Part shown: positions 7,160 through 15,695 of the stretch, piece by piece
How the letters are laid out: each line of letters opens with the position of its first letter
How positions within the stretch are numbered: the stretch's first letter is position 1
Assembly: GCF_030269485.1 (NCBI RefSeq)
Contig: NZ_BSTL01000022.1
Coordinates: 108,298 to 172,297 of the forward strand
Source of the DNA: Actinoplanes sp. NBRC 103695
Lineage (GTDB): Bacteria > Actinomycetota > Actinomycetes > Mycobacteriales > Micromonosporaceae
DNA: 64,000 nucleotides
Direction of reading: 5' to 3'
Made by a program: the position numbers and the translations under genes
The notes under the pieces: model-generated
Database searches by the model: none
What the model was told of the DNA's origin: nothing
The model's input: only the letters and a program-made list of their open reading frames with translations

Positions 7160-9487
7160 TCAGCCGAGTTCGACCAGGCGCCAGACGTTGTCCGCGGTGC
7201 CGTTGTCGGCGTCCTGGACGACCTGGGTGCCCCAGACGCCGGAGCCGTTCAGGACGGCCAGCAGTTTCCCGCTGTTGACGTTGCGGATCTTGTGGGTGCC
7301 GTTGCCGAGGTCGACCAGGGTCCAGCGGTGGTCGGCGGTGCCGGTGTCCGACCATTGCAGGACCCGGGCGTTGTCGGCGGCCGACATGTTCTCGACGCCG
7401 AGAACCTTGCCGCTGTTCACGTTGCGGAATCGCACGGCGTCGCCGTCGGTGATCCGGACCCAGCGGTGGTCGGCGGTCCCGGTGTCGCCCCACACGACGG
7501 CGAGGCCGCCGTCACCGGTCGACATGTCCTGGACGCCGAGCACCAGGCCGGTGCCGGCGTTGACCAGCTTGTAGGTCCCGCTGCCGCCGGTGCCGGTGTT
7601 CCAGTAGACGGTGTAGTTGAAGCCGTGGGCGTCGTGGAAGGGCCCGATCGGGACGGTCGCGCCGTTGGCCGTCGCCGTGAAGGCCAGGCTCGAGGTGCTG
7701 GTCCGGGTGATGGACGAGACGGTCAGCGCCGGTGGCGAGGCCAGCGCGGTGCTGCCGTAGTCGCCGCAGAGCACGGCCGGTCCGTAGGTGATCGCCTGGA
7801 CGTTCGCGTTGTCGTTGGCCGCCCGCATGACGATCCTCATCGGCAGGGTGACGGTCACGGTGTCCCCGGCGGCCCAGGTGCGGGTGATGGTCGCATAGCT
7901 GCCCGGCGCCGCCGTGACGGTCTGGGCGGCGCCGTTGACGGTGATGACCGGGTTCTGCGTCCAGGCCGGGATCCGGACCCGGATGCTCCAGGCGCCGCTC
8001 ATGGTCCCGGCCAGGGTCAGGGTGGTGGTGTCGCCGACCGGCAGGTTCGTGGACTGGGTGACGGTGATGCCGCGCTGCGACCAGTTCAGCGTCGAGGGTA
8101 CGAACAGGTTCACGGTCAGCGTGGTGCCGGCGGAGAAGTAGATCGAGTCCATCAGGTTGGTGTTGACCTCGATGCCGGTCCCCTGGCAGCACCAGAACGA
8201 GCTGTAGTCGGTCGAGTAGGTGCCGCCGCCCCAGGCCGGGCCGACCCCGCGGCGGCCGCCGGGCCGCAGCGGGGTGAAGTAGGTGACGCCGCCGTGGCTG
8301 TCGGCCGGGTTCTGCGCGCCGACCAGGTGGTTGAGCAGCGTCCGCTCGTAGAAGTCGAGGTAGCCGGCGTTGTCCGGATCGAGCAGCCACAGTTCGCGGG
8401 TCAGTTTCAGCATGTTGTACGAGTTACAGTGCTCGCAGGTGTCGTTGCTCAGGTAGCCGGCGATCGCGTTGGGGGCGCGGAAGTGCTCGGCCTGGCTGTT
8501 GCCACCGATCACATAGGTGTGCGCGCGGGTGGTGATGTTCCAGGCGTTGGTGGCGATGTCGCGGTACCGGGTGGTGCCGGTCGCCTTGTACTCGCGGGCG
8601 GCGCCGATCCACTTGGGCACCTGGGTGTTGGCGTGCAGCCCGTTCAGCTGGTCGGAGCCCGCGGCCAGCGGGTCGAACACGGCCGCGTGGTCGAAGCGTC
8701 GCGCGGCGGTCAGCCACCGCGTGTCACCGGTCTGCTGGTAGATGTCGGCGAGCACCTCGTTCATGCCGCCGAACTCGGTGCCCAGCATCGCCTGCATCTG
8801 GCTCGAGCTCAGCCGCGCGGTGCGGGTGTCGACCCAGCCGGCCAGCGCGAGCAGTACGGTGCGCGCCTGGTCGTTGCCGTTGAGGCGCCAGACATCGAGC
8901 AGGCCGGCCAGGGTCTTGTGGACGCAGTAGTACGGCACGTTGCCGTTCGACAGGGTGCGCGCCTCGAGCGCGGTGAAGTCCGACTCCGGGAACCCCGACA
9001 GGTACCCGGCGGCGAACCCCGCGGCCGCGTTGTTCGCCTGGCACCGGGCAAGTCCGGCGACCATGGCGGCGGCCTTGTCCCGGCACGTCGTGTCGCCGAG
9101 CACCGCGTAGGCCTGCGCCCAGGCGGTCAGGAAGTGCCCCTGCACGTGGGAGCGGAACGGGAACGTCGGCGCGTCCCAGCCCCCGTTGGCCGCCGCGCCG
9201 TTGGTCGAGAGCCGGTGGTTGGCCCGGAAGACGTACAGCAGCCGGTCGACGTCGACGAACCTCAGGTAGCTCAACGTCCGGTTCTGGTTGTCCAGGAACC
9301 GGCCCGCGGTCAGCCGCACCTGGCCGGGCTCGAAGGGGAACGCGGCAGCGCCGATGTCCGGACGGACCGGCGGCACGACCGCGGCGGCGGCGGCCCGCGC
9401 GGCCGGCGCACCGGCGGCGCTGACCAGGGCCGCGGCGCCGGTGGCCTGGAGGAGACGACGACGGCTGAGGGGGCTCGATCTGTTCAT
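7160..9487 (-). CDS. GH127-type beta-L-arabinofuranosidase with C-terminal ricin-like lectin domain
   Basis: The protein has 775 residues. The RRR-LLQATG start is a Tat-like signal. The (alpha/alpha)6 catalytic domain (about 45-620) carries TCEHCNSYNMLK and SSFWCCQGTGIE, the Glu/Cys cluster that binds zinc and supplies the catalytic Cys in GH127 (formerly DUF1680). About 150 C-terminal residues form a ricin-B-like trefoil with three similar repeats (GTADHRWVRI, GTADHRWTLV, GTADNVWRLV). It probably releases beta-L-arabinofuranose from plant glycans outside the cell. It starts 28 bases after the GH43 gene, with a good AGGAGA site. Confidence 0.92.
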   Translation of the reverse strand: MNRSSPLSRRRLLQATGAAALVSAAGAPAARAAAAAVVPPVRPDIGAAAFPFEPGQVRLTAGRFLDNQNRTLSYLRFVDVDRLLYVFRANHRLSTNGAAANGGWDAPTFPFRSHVQGHFLTAWAQAYAVLGDTTCRDKAAAMVAGLARCQANNAAAGFAAGYLSGFPESDFTALEARTLSNGNVPYYCVHKTLAGLLDVWRLNGNDQARTVLLALAGWVDTRTARLSSSQMQAMLGTEFGGMNEVLADIYQQTGDTRWLTAARRFDHAAVFDPLAAGSDQLNGLHANTQVPKWIGAAREYKATGTTRYRDIATNAWNITTRAHTYVIGGNSQAEHFRAPNAIAGYLSNDTCEHCNSYNMLKLTRELWLLDPDNAGYLDFYERTLLNHLVGAQNPADSHGGVTYFTPLRPGGRRGVGPAWGGGTYSTDYSSFWCCQGTGIEVNTNLMDSIYFSAGTTLTVNLFVPSTLNWSQRGITVTQSTNLPVGDTTTLTLAGTMSGAWSIRVRIPAWTQNPVITVNGAAQTVTAAPGSYATITRTWAAGDTVTVTLPMRIVMRAANDNANVQAITYGPAVLCGDYGSTALASPPALTVSSITRTSTSSLAFTATANGATVPIGPFHDAHGFNYTVYWNTGTGGSGTYKLVNAGTGLVLGVQDMSTGDGGLAVVWGDTGTADHRWVRITDGDAVRFRNVNSGKVLGVENMSAADNARVLQWSDTGTADHRWTLVDLGNGTHKIRNVNSGKLLAVLNGSGVWGTQVVQDADNGTADNVWRLVELG

Positions 9488-9515
9488 GGCGCGGTTCTCC
9501 TAGCGTACGGGCGGA

Positions 9516-11084
9516 TCACGGCGTACCGACGGTGAACTGACCGACCCGGACGCTGCCGCCCAAGGCCCGCGTGGCGTGGTTGAACAAGCCGAACCGGTAA
9601 CCCATGAAGAACCGCCAGTCGTTGGTGAGGGTGAAGGCCGGTCCCAGGCGGGTGAAGCTTGTGCCGTCGGTGCTGTAGGAGAAGGTGGCGGTGCGTCCCG
9701 AGCCGGGCCGGATGTCGGCGCTGACCCGCAACCAGATCCGCCCGCCGCCGGCCGGGGCGCTCGCCCTCTCCGTGCCCGTGCCGGTGGTGGTCCATCCGCT
9801 GGTGGACATGCCGAGCCCGTCGGTCATCGAGACCCGGGTGACGCCGTTGTCCTTGCGGATGCCGATCCACGCCGAGGAGTCGCGCAGCATGGCGAGGCCG
9901 GCCCGGTCACCGTCGGCCATCGACGAGTAGTCGAGTTGCACGGTCGCCGTGGACGACGGGCCCTGGATGCGCCGGGTCAGGGTGTTGCGGGCGTTGTAGA
10001 GGTCGTTGGTGACGGTCGCGGTCGACAGGGTCAGCCCGTTGTTCACGCTGAACCTGGTCGTGTCGGGGTTGTGGTTCCACTCGTACTGCGGGCCGAGCGT
10101 GCTGCCGGCGAACGAGTCGGTGCCGACCATCGGCGTCACCGGATGCCACGGCAGGTCCGGCCGGGGATAGCTGGCGCCCCAGCGCCCGTTGACGGTCTGC
10201 AGCACGGGCCATCCGTCGTTGCTCCAGGTGATCGGGGCGAGGGTGGGCATGCGCCCGCCCGGGTAGGCGTCGGTGAACGCCATGTACCACCAGTCGCCGT
10301 TCTGGGTCTGCACGAGTCCGCCCTGGTGCGGGACGCCACCCCCGGAGATCGGTCCGGGCAGGTTCAACAGCACCTGCCGTTGCTCGTACGGACCCCAGGG
10401 GCTGGCCGAGCGCAGCACGTACTGGCCGTTGGCCGGGCGGGTCAGCCAGATGTAGTAGTAGCCGCCGCGCTTGTACATGCGCGCGCCCTCGAGGGTGCCG
10501 ATGCTCGACGGCGTCTGATAGACCGTCTGCGAGCGCACCTCCGCGGTCAGATCGGATGACAGCTGGGCGACGCTGATGGTGCCGTTGCCGTACGCGACAT
10601 AGGGGGTGTCGTTGTCGAACAGCAGCCCGGCGTCGTAGTAACACTTGTTGATCCGAGCCTTCCTGCTCCAGCCGCTGCCGGCCGAGGCGGAGGTGTAGAC
10701 GTAGGTGCGGTTGAACTCGGTGCAGCCCAGCCAGTAGTAGGTGCTGGTGGCGGGCCGGTAGTTGAACGCCGACGCCCAGATGCCTTTGACGTACGCCCGC
10801 CCGCCGTTCAGGTCGTAGGCGGTGGAGTCGAAGTCGAGCCGGGGTACGGAGTGCCCGGCGTACTCCCAGTTGACGAGGTCGTAGGAGCGCAGGACCGGCG
10901 CGCCGGGCGAGTAGTGCATGGTCGACGCCGAGTAGTAGTAGACGTCCCCGACCCGGATGATGTCGCCGTCGGCGAAGTCCTGCCACACCACCGGATTGTC
11001 GAAGGTGGACGGTGCGTCGGCCGGGACGGCGACACCCGCGCCGCTGAGAAGCAGGGCGAGGCCCGCCGCGATCCAGGGCTTCAC
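9516..11084 (-). CDS. Secreted GH43 glycosidase with C-terminal beta-sandwich domain
   Basis: The protein has 522 residues, with a signal peptide (about 1-25), a five-bladed GH43 propeller (about 28-320) and a GH43_C2-like concanavalin-A fold domain (about 335-522). The general base is in FADGDIIRVGD, the pKa-modulating Asp in YYDAGLLFD and the acid Glu in GTLEGARMYK. GH43 members of this shape are arabinofuranosidases, xylosidases or exo-galactanases; I cannot choose between them. The GTG at 11084 is preceded by AGAGGTGG and overlaps the TGA of the GH27 remnant (GTGA). The much longer open frame upstream is only the antiparallel-rich shadow of GH27 and was excluded. Confidence 0.9.
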   Translation of the reverse strand: MKPWIAAGLALLLSGAGVAVPADAPSTFDNPVVWQDFADGDIIRVGDVYYYSASTMHYSPGAPVLRSYDLVNWEYAGHSVPRLDFDSTAYDLNGGRAYVKGIWASAFNYRPATSTYYWLGCTEFNRTYVYTSASAGSGWSRKARINKCYYDAGLLFDNDTPYVAYGNGTISVAQLSSDLTAEVRSQTVYQTPSSIGTLEGARMYKRGGYYYIWLTRPANGQYVLRSASPWGPYEQRQVLLNLPGPISGGGVPHQGGLVQTQNGDWWYMAFTDAYPGGRMPTLAPITWSNDGWPVLQTVNGRWGASYPRPDLPWHPVTPMVGTDSFAGSTLGPQYEWNHNPDTTRFSVNNGLTLSTATVTNDLYNARNTLTRRIQGPSSTATVQLDYSSMADGDRAGLAMLRDSSAWIGIRKDNGVTRVSMTDGLGMSTSGWTTTGTGTERASAPAGGGRIWLRVSADIRPGSGRTATFSYSTDGTSFTRLGPAFTLTNDWRFFMGYRFGLFNHATRALGGSVRVGQFTVGTP

Positions 11085-11944
11085 CGGGACCACCTCTGAT
11101 TGGCGCCGCCGTTGCAGTCCCAGATGACCGGCTGGGTGCCGTTGGCCGTGGCGCCGTCCGGCACGTCCAGGCCGCGTCCGGAGGCGGCGCTGACCAAGTC
11201 CGTTCCGCTCGGCGGCGGGGTGGTGCCGCCGCCGCTCACCCGGTAGACGACGGTGCCGTGCCCCGGCACGCTCGCGGAGATCGCGCCGGTGCTGCTGCTG
11301 GTGGCGCCGGTCCACGCCTCGCGCAGGGTGAAGGAGTTGCCGCTCTTGCCCACCGCGGCCGCCGTGGTCGAGACCGTGGTGGTGCCGCTGCCCTGGTCGA
11401 ACAGGGCCACCGCCACGTCGCCGTCGGCGAGCCGTTCGGCCAGAACGCGGCGGGTGCCGTCGTTCGAGACCTGGGTCGCCTGCTGCCCGAGGCCGTCCTG
11501 GTTGACCGCGATCAGGTCCTGGTTCTTCAGGATGGTCTGGGTGGCGGTGTTCATCGACCGGATGTCGTTGCCCGCGATCAGCGGTGCGGCGAGCATCGCC
11601 CAGAGCGCGAAGTGGCTGCGCATCTCGGTGTCGGTCATGCCGCCACGGCCGACCTCCATCATGTCCGGGTCGTTGAACCCGCCGGGTGCGGCGTAGCCGG
11701 CCAGCGGCACCGTCACGTTGACGATGTGCCGGATACCCAGACAGTCCACACCCCAGGCGGCGAACTGCCGGGCGTCCTGGGTCTCGTTGATGTCGCAGCC
11801 GAAGGTGTTCCAGCTGTTCCAACCCATCGATGGCGTACGGGCGACGCCGTTGTCGAGGGCCTGCGCGGCGGGGGTGCCGAGAACCGCGGTGACGCTCGAG
11901 AACAGCAGCACCCCCGCCGCGACGATGGCTTTCCGGCGCTTCAT
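11081..11944 (-). pseudogene. GH27 alpha-galactosidase/beta-L-arabinopyranosidase, internally deleted
   Basis: The open frame is 287 codons against about 540-650 for secreted GH27-CBM13 enzymes. The signal peptide and NGVARTPSMGWNSWNTFGC are normal. The protein then jumps from DINE straight to TQDARQFAAWGVDCLG, and from there to VPLAGYAAPGGFNDPDMMEV. Two segments of very roughly 90 and 65 residues are missing, including the KYDNC nucleophile Asp and the acid/base Asp of the WRTTGD region. The C-terminal CBM13 stops after its first repeat (NQRWSR). The frame stays open and a strong AGGAGGTG site remains, so it may still be translated, but it cannot be a working glycosidase of this family. Deletion or misassembly are the alternatives. 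Confidence 0.85.
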
Positions 11945-11957
11945 GGTCACCTCCTGG

Positions 11958-13262
11958 TCATCGGGCCTGGCAGGCCGGTGCGGCGGTGGGCGGGGTGCCG
12001 GTGCCCTGGAAGCCGAACTCGGTGCTGCCACCGGCCGGGACCTGGCCGTTGTATCCGACGTTGGTGAAGGTGCTGCCGGAGACGGTGGCGTTCCAGGCGT
12101 TGGTGACGGCGCTGCCGGAGGGCAGTGACACGCCGACCGTCCAGCCGGTGAGGGCGGTGCCGCCGGCGGTCACCCGGATGTTCGCGGTGAAGCCGCCGTT
12201 CCAGGTGTTGGGGGTGAGCGTCGCGGTGCAGCCCGCTCCGGGTTCCGGCTCCGGGTCCGGATCGGGGTCCGGGGTGGTGCCGCCGGCGTTCAGAGCGTTC
12301 AGGACCGAGGTGTACGCGGCCTTCTTGTTGCCGGAGCCGTCGAACAGCAGGGGATTGTCGCTGCGCCAGGAGTCGGTGTCGCGGATGCCCCAGACGGTGA
12401 TGCCGGTGCAGCGGGACACGGCCAGGCAGGCGCGGGTGACGGCGGCGTAGATGTTGGCCTGGTTGCCGCCCTGCTGCACGTCGAGCTCGGTGATCTGCAC
12501 GTCGACGCCGAGGTCGGCGAAGCGCTGGATGTTCTGCTGGTAGGTGGAGTCGATCGAGGTGCCCAGGTGTGACTGCAGACCGACGCAGTCGATCGGCACG
12601 CCGCGGGACTTGAAGTCGCGGACCATGTTGTAGATGCCGGTCGACTTCGCGTTGATCCCGTCGGTGTTGTAGTCGTTGTAGCAGAGCTTGGCGGCGGGGT
12701 CGGCGGCCCGGGCGGCGCGGAACGCGGCCTCGATCCAGTCGTTGCCGGTGCGCTGCAGGTTGGAGTCGCGGCGACCTCCGCCGTTGCCGTCGGCGAACGC
12801 CTCGTTGACCACGTCCCAGGCGTAGATCTTGCCCTTGTAGTGGGTGGCGACCTGGGTGACGTGGTTGATCGCGGCACTGCGCAGCGTGCTGCCGGACAGC
12901 GACTGCGCCCAGCCGGGTTGCTGCTGGTGCCAGAGCAGGGCGTGGCCGCGGACCTTGGCGCCCATGGCGATGCCCTGGTTGAGGATGCGGTCACCGCCGG
13001 AGTAGTTGAAGCTGCCCCGGCTGGGTTCGGTGGCGTCCCACTTCATCTCGTTCTCGGGGGTGACCGAGTTGAACTCGCTGGTCAGGATGCGGGTGTAGGT
13101 CGAGTCGCCGAGCCTGCCGGCGGCGATCGCGGCGCCGTAGTAGCGGCCGGTCTGCGCCGCCGAGGCGCCGAGCGTGCTGGCGGCCCAGGCGTCGCCGGCG
13201 ACGACGATGCCGGTCAGTGCCATGGCCGCCGCAGCCGCCGAGGCCAGTAACTTACGAGTCAT
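11958..13262 (-). CDS. Secreted endo-1,4-beta-xylanase, GH10 with C-terminal CBM2
   Basis: The protein has 434 residues: a signal peptide (about 1-28), a GH10 barrel (about 30-330), a short Asp/Pro/Glu linker (PDPDPDPEPEPG) and a CBM2-like module (about 345-434, starting CTATLTPNTW). The acid/base Glu is in YAWDVVNEAF and the nucleophile in VQITELDV. It is a paralogue of the GH10-CBM13 enzyme at 2010-3437 with a different binding module, so the two target different faces of the cell wall. It is the first gene of the five-gene hemicellulase operon. GGAGG lies before the ATG, and a CebR-type operator lies 23 bases upstream of the start. Confidence 0.95.
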   Translation of the reverse strand: MTRKLLASAAAAAMALTGIVVAGDAWAASTLGASAAQTGRYYGAAIAAGRLGDSTYTRILTSEFNSVTPENEMKWDATEPSRGSFNYSGGDRILNQGIAMGAKVRGHALLWHQQQPGWAQSLSGSTLRSAAINHVTQVATHYKGKIYAWDVVNEAFADGNGGGRRDSNLQRTGNDWIEAAFRAARAADPAAKLCYNDYNTDGINAKSTGIYNMVRDFKSRGVPIDCVGLQSHLGTSIDSTYQQNIQRFADLGVDVQITELDVQQGGNQANIYAAVTRACLAVSRCTGITVWGIRDTDSWRSDNPLLFDGSGNKKAAYTSVLNALNAGGTTPDPDPDPEPEPGAGCTATLTPNTWNGGFTANIRVTAGGTALTGWTVGVSLPSGSAVTNAWNATVSGSTFTNVGYNGQVPAGGSTEFGFQGTGTPPTAAPACQAR

Positions 13263-13284
13263 GGAGTTCCTCCGAAGCAGGAAG

Positions 13285-13298
13285 TGGGAGCGCTCCCA
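13285..13298. promoter_or_regulatory. CebR/CelR-type operator TGGGAGCGCTCCCA
   Basis: A perfect 14-base palindrome, identical to the operator bound by CelR of Thermobifida fusca and CebR of Streptomyces, LacI-family repressors released by cello-oligosaccharides. It sits 23 bases before the start of the GH10-CBM2 gene, so it would control the whole operon down to GH95. No CebR gene is visible next to it. Confidence 0.9.
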
Positions 13299-13680
13299 TC
13301 GAGAGTTACCAATGTTGCCAGAAGATTTCGGGAATCCTCAAGCGGCGATTCCTCGCGAATCGGCGCGCACTTTCTGTCTCCCGGCGGCGTCGAAGCGCAC
13401 TGACCAGCGATCCGACTCGGCGTGCTCCGCGTGACCGCGTCGCGTAACAGTTTTTCAGCAGCGAATGCCGAAAGAGTCGTTCTCTTTTTCAGGATCGCGG
13501 CGGGCGGAGCACGAATGAGCTCTGCGACCGGAAAGCGGCGCTGCCGCCGGACTCGTCGACCATCGATGGACTGTGAACGACTGAGCCGCCCGGGTCGATC
13601 GGCGGCGGCAGGGCGTGTGCCGTCACGCCGAATCTCGGAATGCGTTTAGGGTTGGGCGTCGCGAAGCCCAGGGGGTCCGC
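13299..13680. other. Intergenic stretch without a recognisable gene
   Basis: About 380 bases between the xylanase promoter and the USP/BON remnant. Small open frames here show no conserved pattern and no ribosome site. I see no clear hairpin or promoter. Confidence 0.5.
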
Positions 13681-14036
13681 ATGACAACTCGGAGGTTCCC
13701 GCCCGGGTCCTGGATGGACCGGCTGGAAGCCGAACCGGGAGGGCCGAGCTGCTCTACGGCAGCCTGGACCACTCGACGCCCCGGCAGGCGCCGTGCCCGG
13801 TCCTCCTGGTCCCGCCGGGCTGGCGGAGCGGAGCTCTGAGTGTCGCCGGCGTCGAGGTCACCGTCACCGACGGCGTGGTCACCTTGTCCGGCAAGGTCGA
13901 ACGGTGGTCCACCACCGAACTGGCCGACCGCGCGGCCCGGCAGACGCTCGGTGTGGTCTCGGTGGTCAACCGCCTCGACTACACCTTCGATGATCGGGCC
14001 CTCGTCGGCCCGGGAATGATCACCGGCATCGCCTGA
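13681..14036 (+). pseudogene. Remnant of universal stress protein and BON-domain genes
   Basis: In one frame, 13746-14036 reads ELLYGSLDHSTPRQAPCPVL, matching the last helix and strand of universal stress proteins. It continues as SVAGVEVTVTDGVVTLSGKV to DYTFDD, the core of a BON domain. No start codon exists in that frame after the upstream TAG at 13647. A separate ATG at 13681 opens another frame (MTTRRFPPGSWMDRLEAEPG) that loses homology at once. The piece is best read as a decayed gene or a deletion fusion. USP and BON genes are common members of actinobacterial dormancy regulons, which fits the genes downstream. Confidence 0.6.
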
Positions 14037-14057
14037 TCCGTGCTGAGGGTGAGCCGG

Positions 14058-14630
14058 TCAGTCCAGCGACGCGCTGGCCGCCCGTAGTTCCTCCAGGGCC
14101 GCCAGGGCGTGCGGGGCGAGCTCGTCCGTGTCGCCGCCGTCGGACCAGGCGGCGTAGCCCCGTTTGAAGGCGAGGACACCCAGCTCTCCCGCGACCGCCG
14201 CGGTCGGGCCGGGCACGCCGCGGGCGACCAGGGCGGTGGTCATCGCGGCGGCGAGGCTGACGCTCTTGAGGGCGTCTCGTTCCTGAAGCTCGGTGCTGGC
14301 GGCGATGGCCGCCTTCAGCCGCGGAGCGATCTCCCTGTTCAGCGGGCCCATCATGCTCGACGCGCGCTCGAGGCCGGCGGCGACCGCCTGGAGCGGGCCG
14401 GCCTGCGCGGGCGCCTCGGCGATGCCCTCGGTCAGCAGCCGGCTCAGTGCGTCCTGGCCGGCCACCAGCAGCTCACGCTTGTCGGGGAAGTGCCGGAAGA
14501 AGGTGCTCTTGGTGACTCCGGCGCGGTCGGCGATCTGCGCGACGGTGGTGGCGTCGTACCCCTGCTCGGTGAACAGGTCGAGGGCGGCCATGACGAGTCG
14601 GTCGCGTGCCCCTGGTTCCCATCGAGCCAT
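14058..14630 (-). CDS. TetR family transcriptional regulator
   Basis: The protein has 190 residues. The N-terminal HTH (residues about 10-56) is typical: LVMAALDLFTEQGYDATTVA, then AGVTKSTFFRHFPDKREL. The C-terminal ligand domain is not diagnostic. It is divergent from the SDR gene at 14716, and two GACGGGAC-type palindromes lie between them, the usual layout of a TetR repressor controlling itself and an adjacent oxidoreductase. Confidence 0.9.
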   Translation of the reverse strand: MARWEPGARDRLVMAALDLFTEQGYDATTVAQIADRAGVTKSTFFRHFPDKRELLVAGQDALSRLLTEGIAEAPAQAGPLQAVAAGLERASSMMGPLNREIAPRLKAAIAASTELQERDALKSVSLAAAMTTALVARGVPGPTAAVAGELGVLAFKRGYAAWSDGGDTDELAPHALAALEELRAASASLD

Positions 14631-14645
14631 GACCCCATCCTATGC

Positions 14646-14698
14646 GACGGGACTTTTGTCCCGTCACCCTGCTACGGTGACGGGACAAGAGTCCCATC
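14646..14698. promoter_or_regulatory. Tandem operators between tetR and the SDR gene
   Basis: GACGGGACTTTTGTCCCGTC (14646-14665) has perfect 8-base arms around TTTT. A second copy with one arm mismatch, GACGGGACAAGAGTCCCATC, is at 14679-14698, 33 bases further on. Position suggests the TetR operator. The GGGAC-N4-GTCCC core also resembles the DevR boxes found further right, so the regulator is uncertain. Confidence 0.7.
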
Positions 14699-14715
14699 AC
14701 TGACGGGAGCATCCC

Positions 14716-15594
14716 ATGCGCGTCTTCATCACCGGCGGCACCGGACTGATCGGGTCCGCGGTCGTCGCCGAGCTGCTCGGCCACGGCCACAGCGTCCTCG
14801 CTCTCGCACGCTCCGACGGGTCCGCGAAGGCCGCCGAGACAGCCGGCGCCGAGCCGCTGCGAGGCGGCCTCGCCGACCTCGACACCTTGCGCGCCGGCGC
14901 CGAGAAGGCCGACGGCGTGATCCACCTGGCCTTCAGCAATGACTTCAGCAGCGCCGAGGCCGTCGCCGACGCGGTCGCCGAGGAGACCGCCGCGCAGGAG
15001 GCGCTGGGCGAGGCGCTCGTCGGCACGGACCGCCCGTTCGTCACCGTTTCGGGTACGCCCTGGGTGCCCGGCCGCACGTCCACCGAGGCCGACCCGGCCT
15101 CGACCGACGGACCGGTCGGCGGTCGAGGGCGGGCCGTCAACGCCGTCCTGGGTCTGGCCGCACGCGGCGTCCGGAGCTCGGCCATCCGGCTGCCGCGCAC
15201 GGTCCACAACCGGGGCGACGGCGGGTTCGCCGGCCTGCTGACCCAGATCGCCCGCCGGAGCGGCGTGTCCGGCTACCCCGGCGACGGCACTCAGCGCTGG
15301 CCGGCCGTGCACGCGCTCGACGCGGCTGTCCTCTTCCGGCTGGCTCTGGAGCAGGCGCCGGCCGGAACCGCCTGGCACGCCGTGGCCGACGAGGGCGACC
15401 AGGTGCGGGACATCGCCGCGGTCATCGGCCGGCGGCTGGGCCTGCCGGTCCGGGCGGTGCCCACCGAGACCTTCGGCCCGCTCGGCGCGATCTTCGCGAC
15501 CGACCAGCCCTCGTCCAGCGTCCTCACCCGCGAGGCGCTCGGCTGGGCGCCGAAGCACCCGAGCCTTCTGGAGGATCTGGAGAACATCCGATAA
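14716..15594 (+). CDS. NAD(P)-dependent epimerase/dehydratase family (extended SDR) oxidoreductase
   Basis: The protein has 292 residues. The N-terminal Rossmann motif FITGGTGLIGSAVVAEL shows NAD(P) binding, and the length and C-terminal region (LTREALGWAPKHPSLLEDL) match atypical/extended SDRs such as NAD-dependent epimerases. A canonical YxxxK is not obvious, so activity is uncertain. ATG at 14716 follows GGGAGCATCC. It is divergent from tetR and shares the double operator, so it is probably de-repressed when TetR binds its ligand. Confidence 0.85.
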   Translation: MRVFITGGTGLIGSAVVAELLGHGHSVLALARSDGSAKAAETAGAEPLRGGLADLDTLRAGAEKADGVIHLAFSNDFSSAEAVADAVAEETAAQEALGEALVGTDRPFVTVSGTPWVPGRTSTEADPASTDGPVGGRGRAVNAVLGLAARGVRSSAIRLPRTVHNRGDGGFAGLLTQIARRSGVSGYPGDGTQRWPAVHALDAAVLFRLALEQAPAGTAWHAVADEGDQVRDIAAVIGRRLGLPVRAVPTETFGPLGAIFATDQPSSSVLTREALGWAPKHPSLLEDLENIR

Positions 15595-15695
15595 GAACCG
15601 GGCCTCAGGGCTCAGCACGAGGCGGGCGGGCACCCGTGCGGCCAGCCCAGCGGCGGGAGCAGAGGCGCCCGGCCCGCCCGTCCGGGACCTCCGGC

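Noticed and set aside
7148..9535. A 795-codon plus-strand frame opposite the GH127 gene
   Set aside because: Antisense shadow. The minus-strand protein has intact catalytic motifs and a signal peptide.
9516..11822. A 768-codon continuous frame extending the GH43 gene upstream
   Set aside because: The upstream part is an alternative frame of the GH27 gene. The GH43 signal peptide, ribosome site and GTG lie at 11084.
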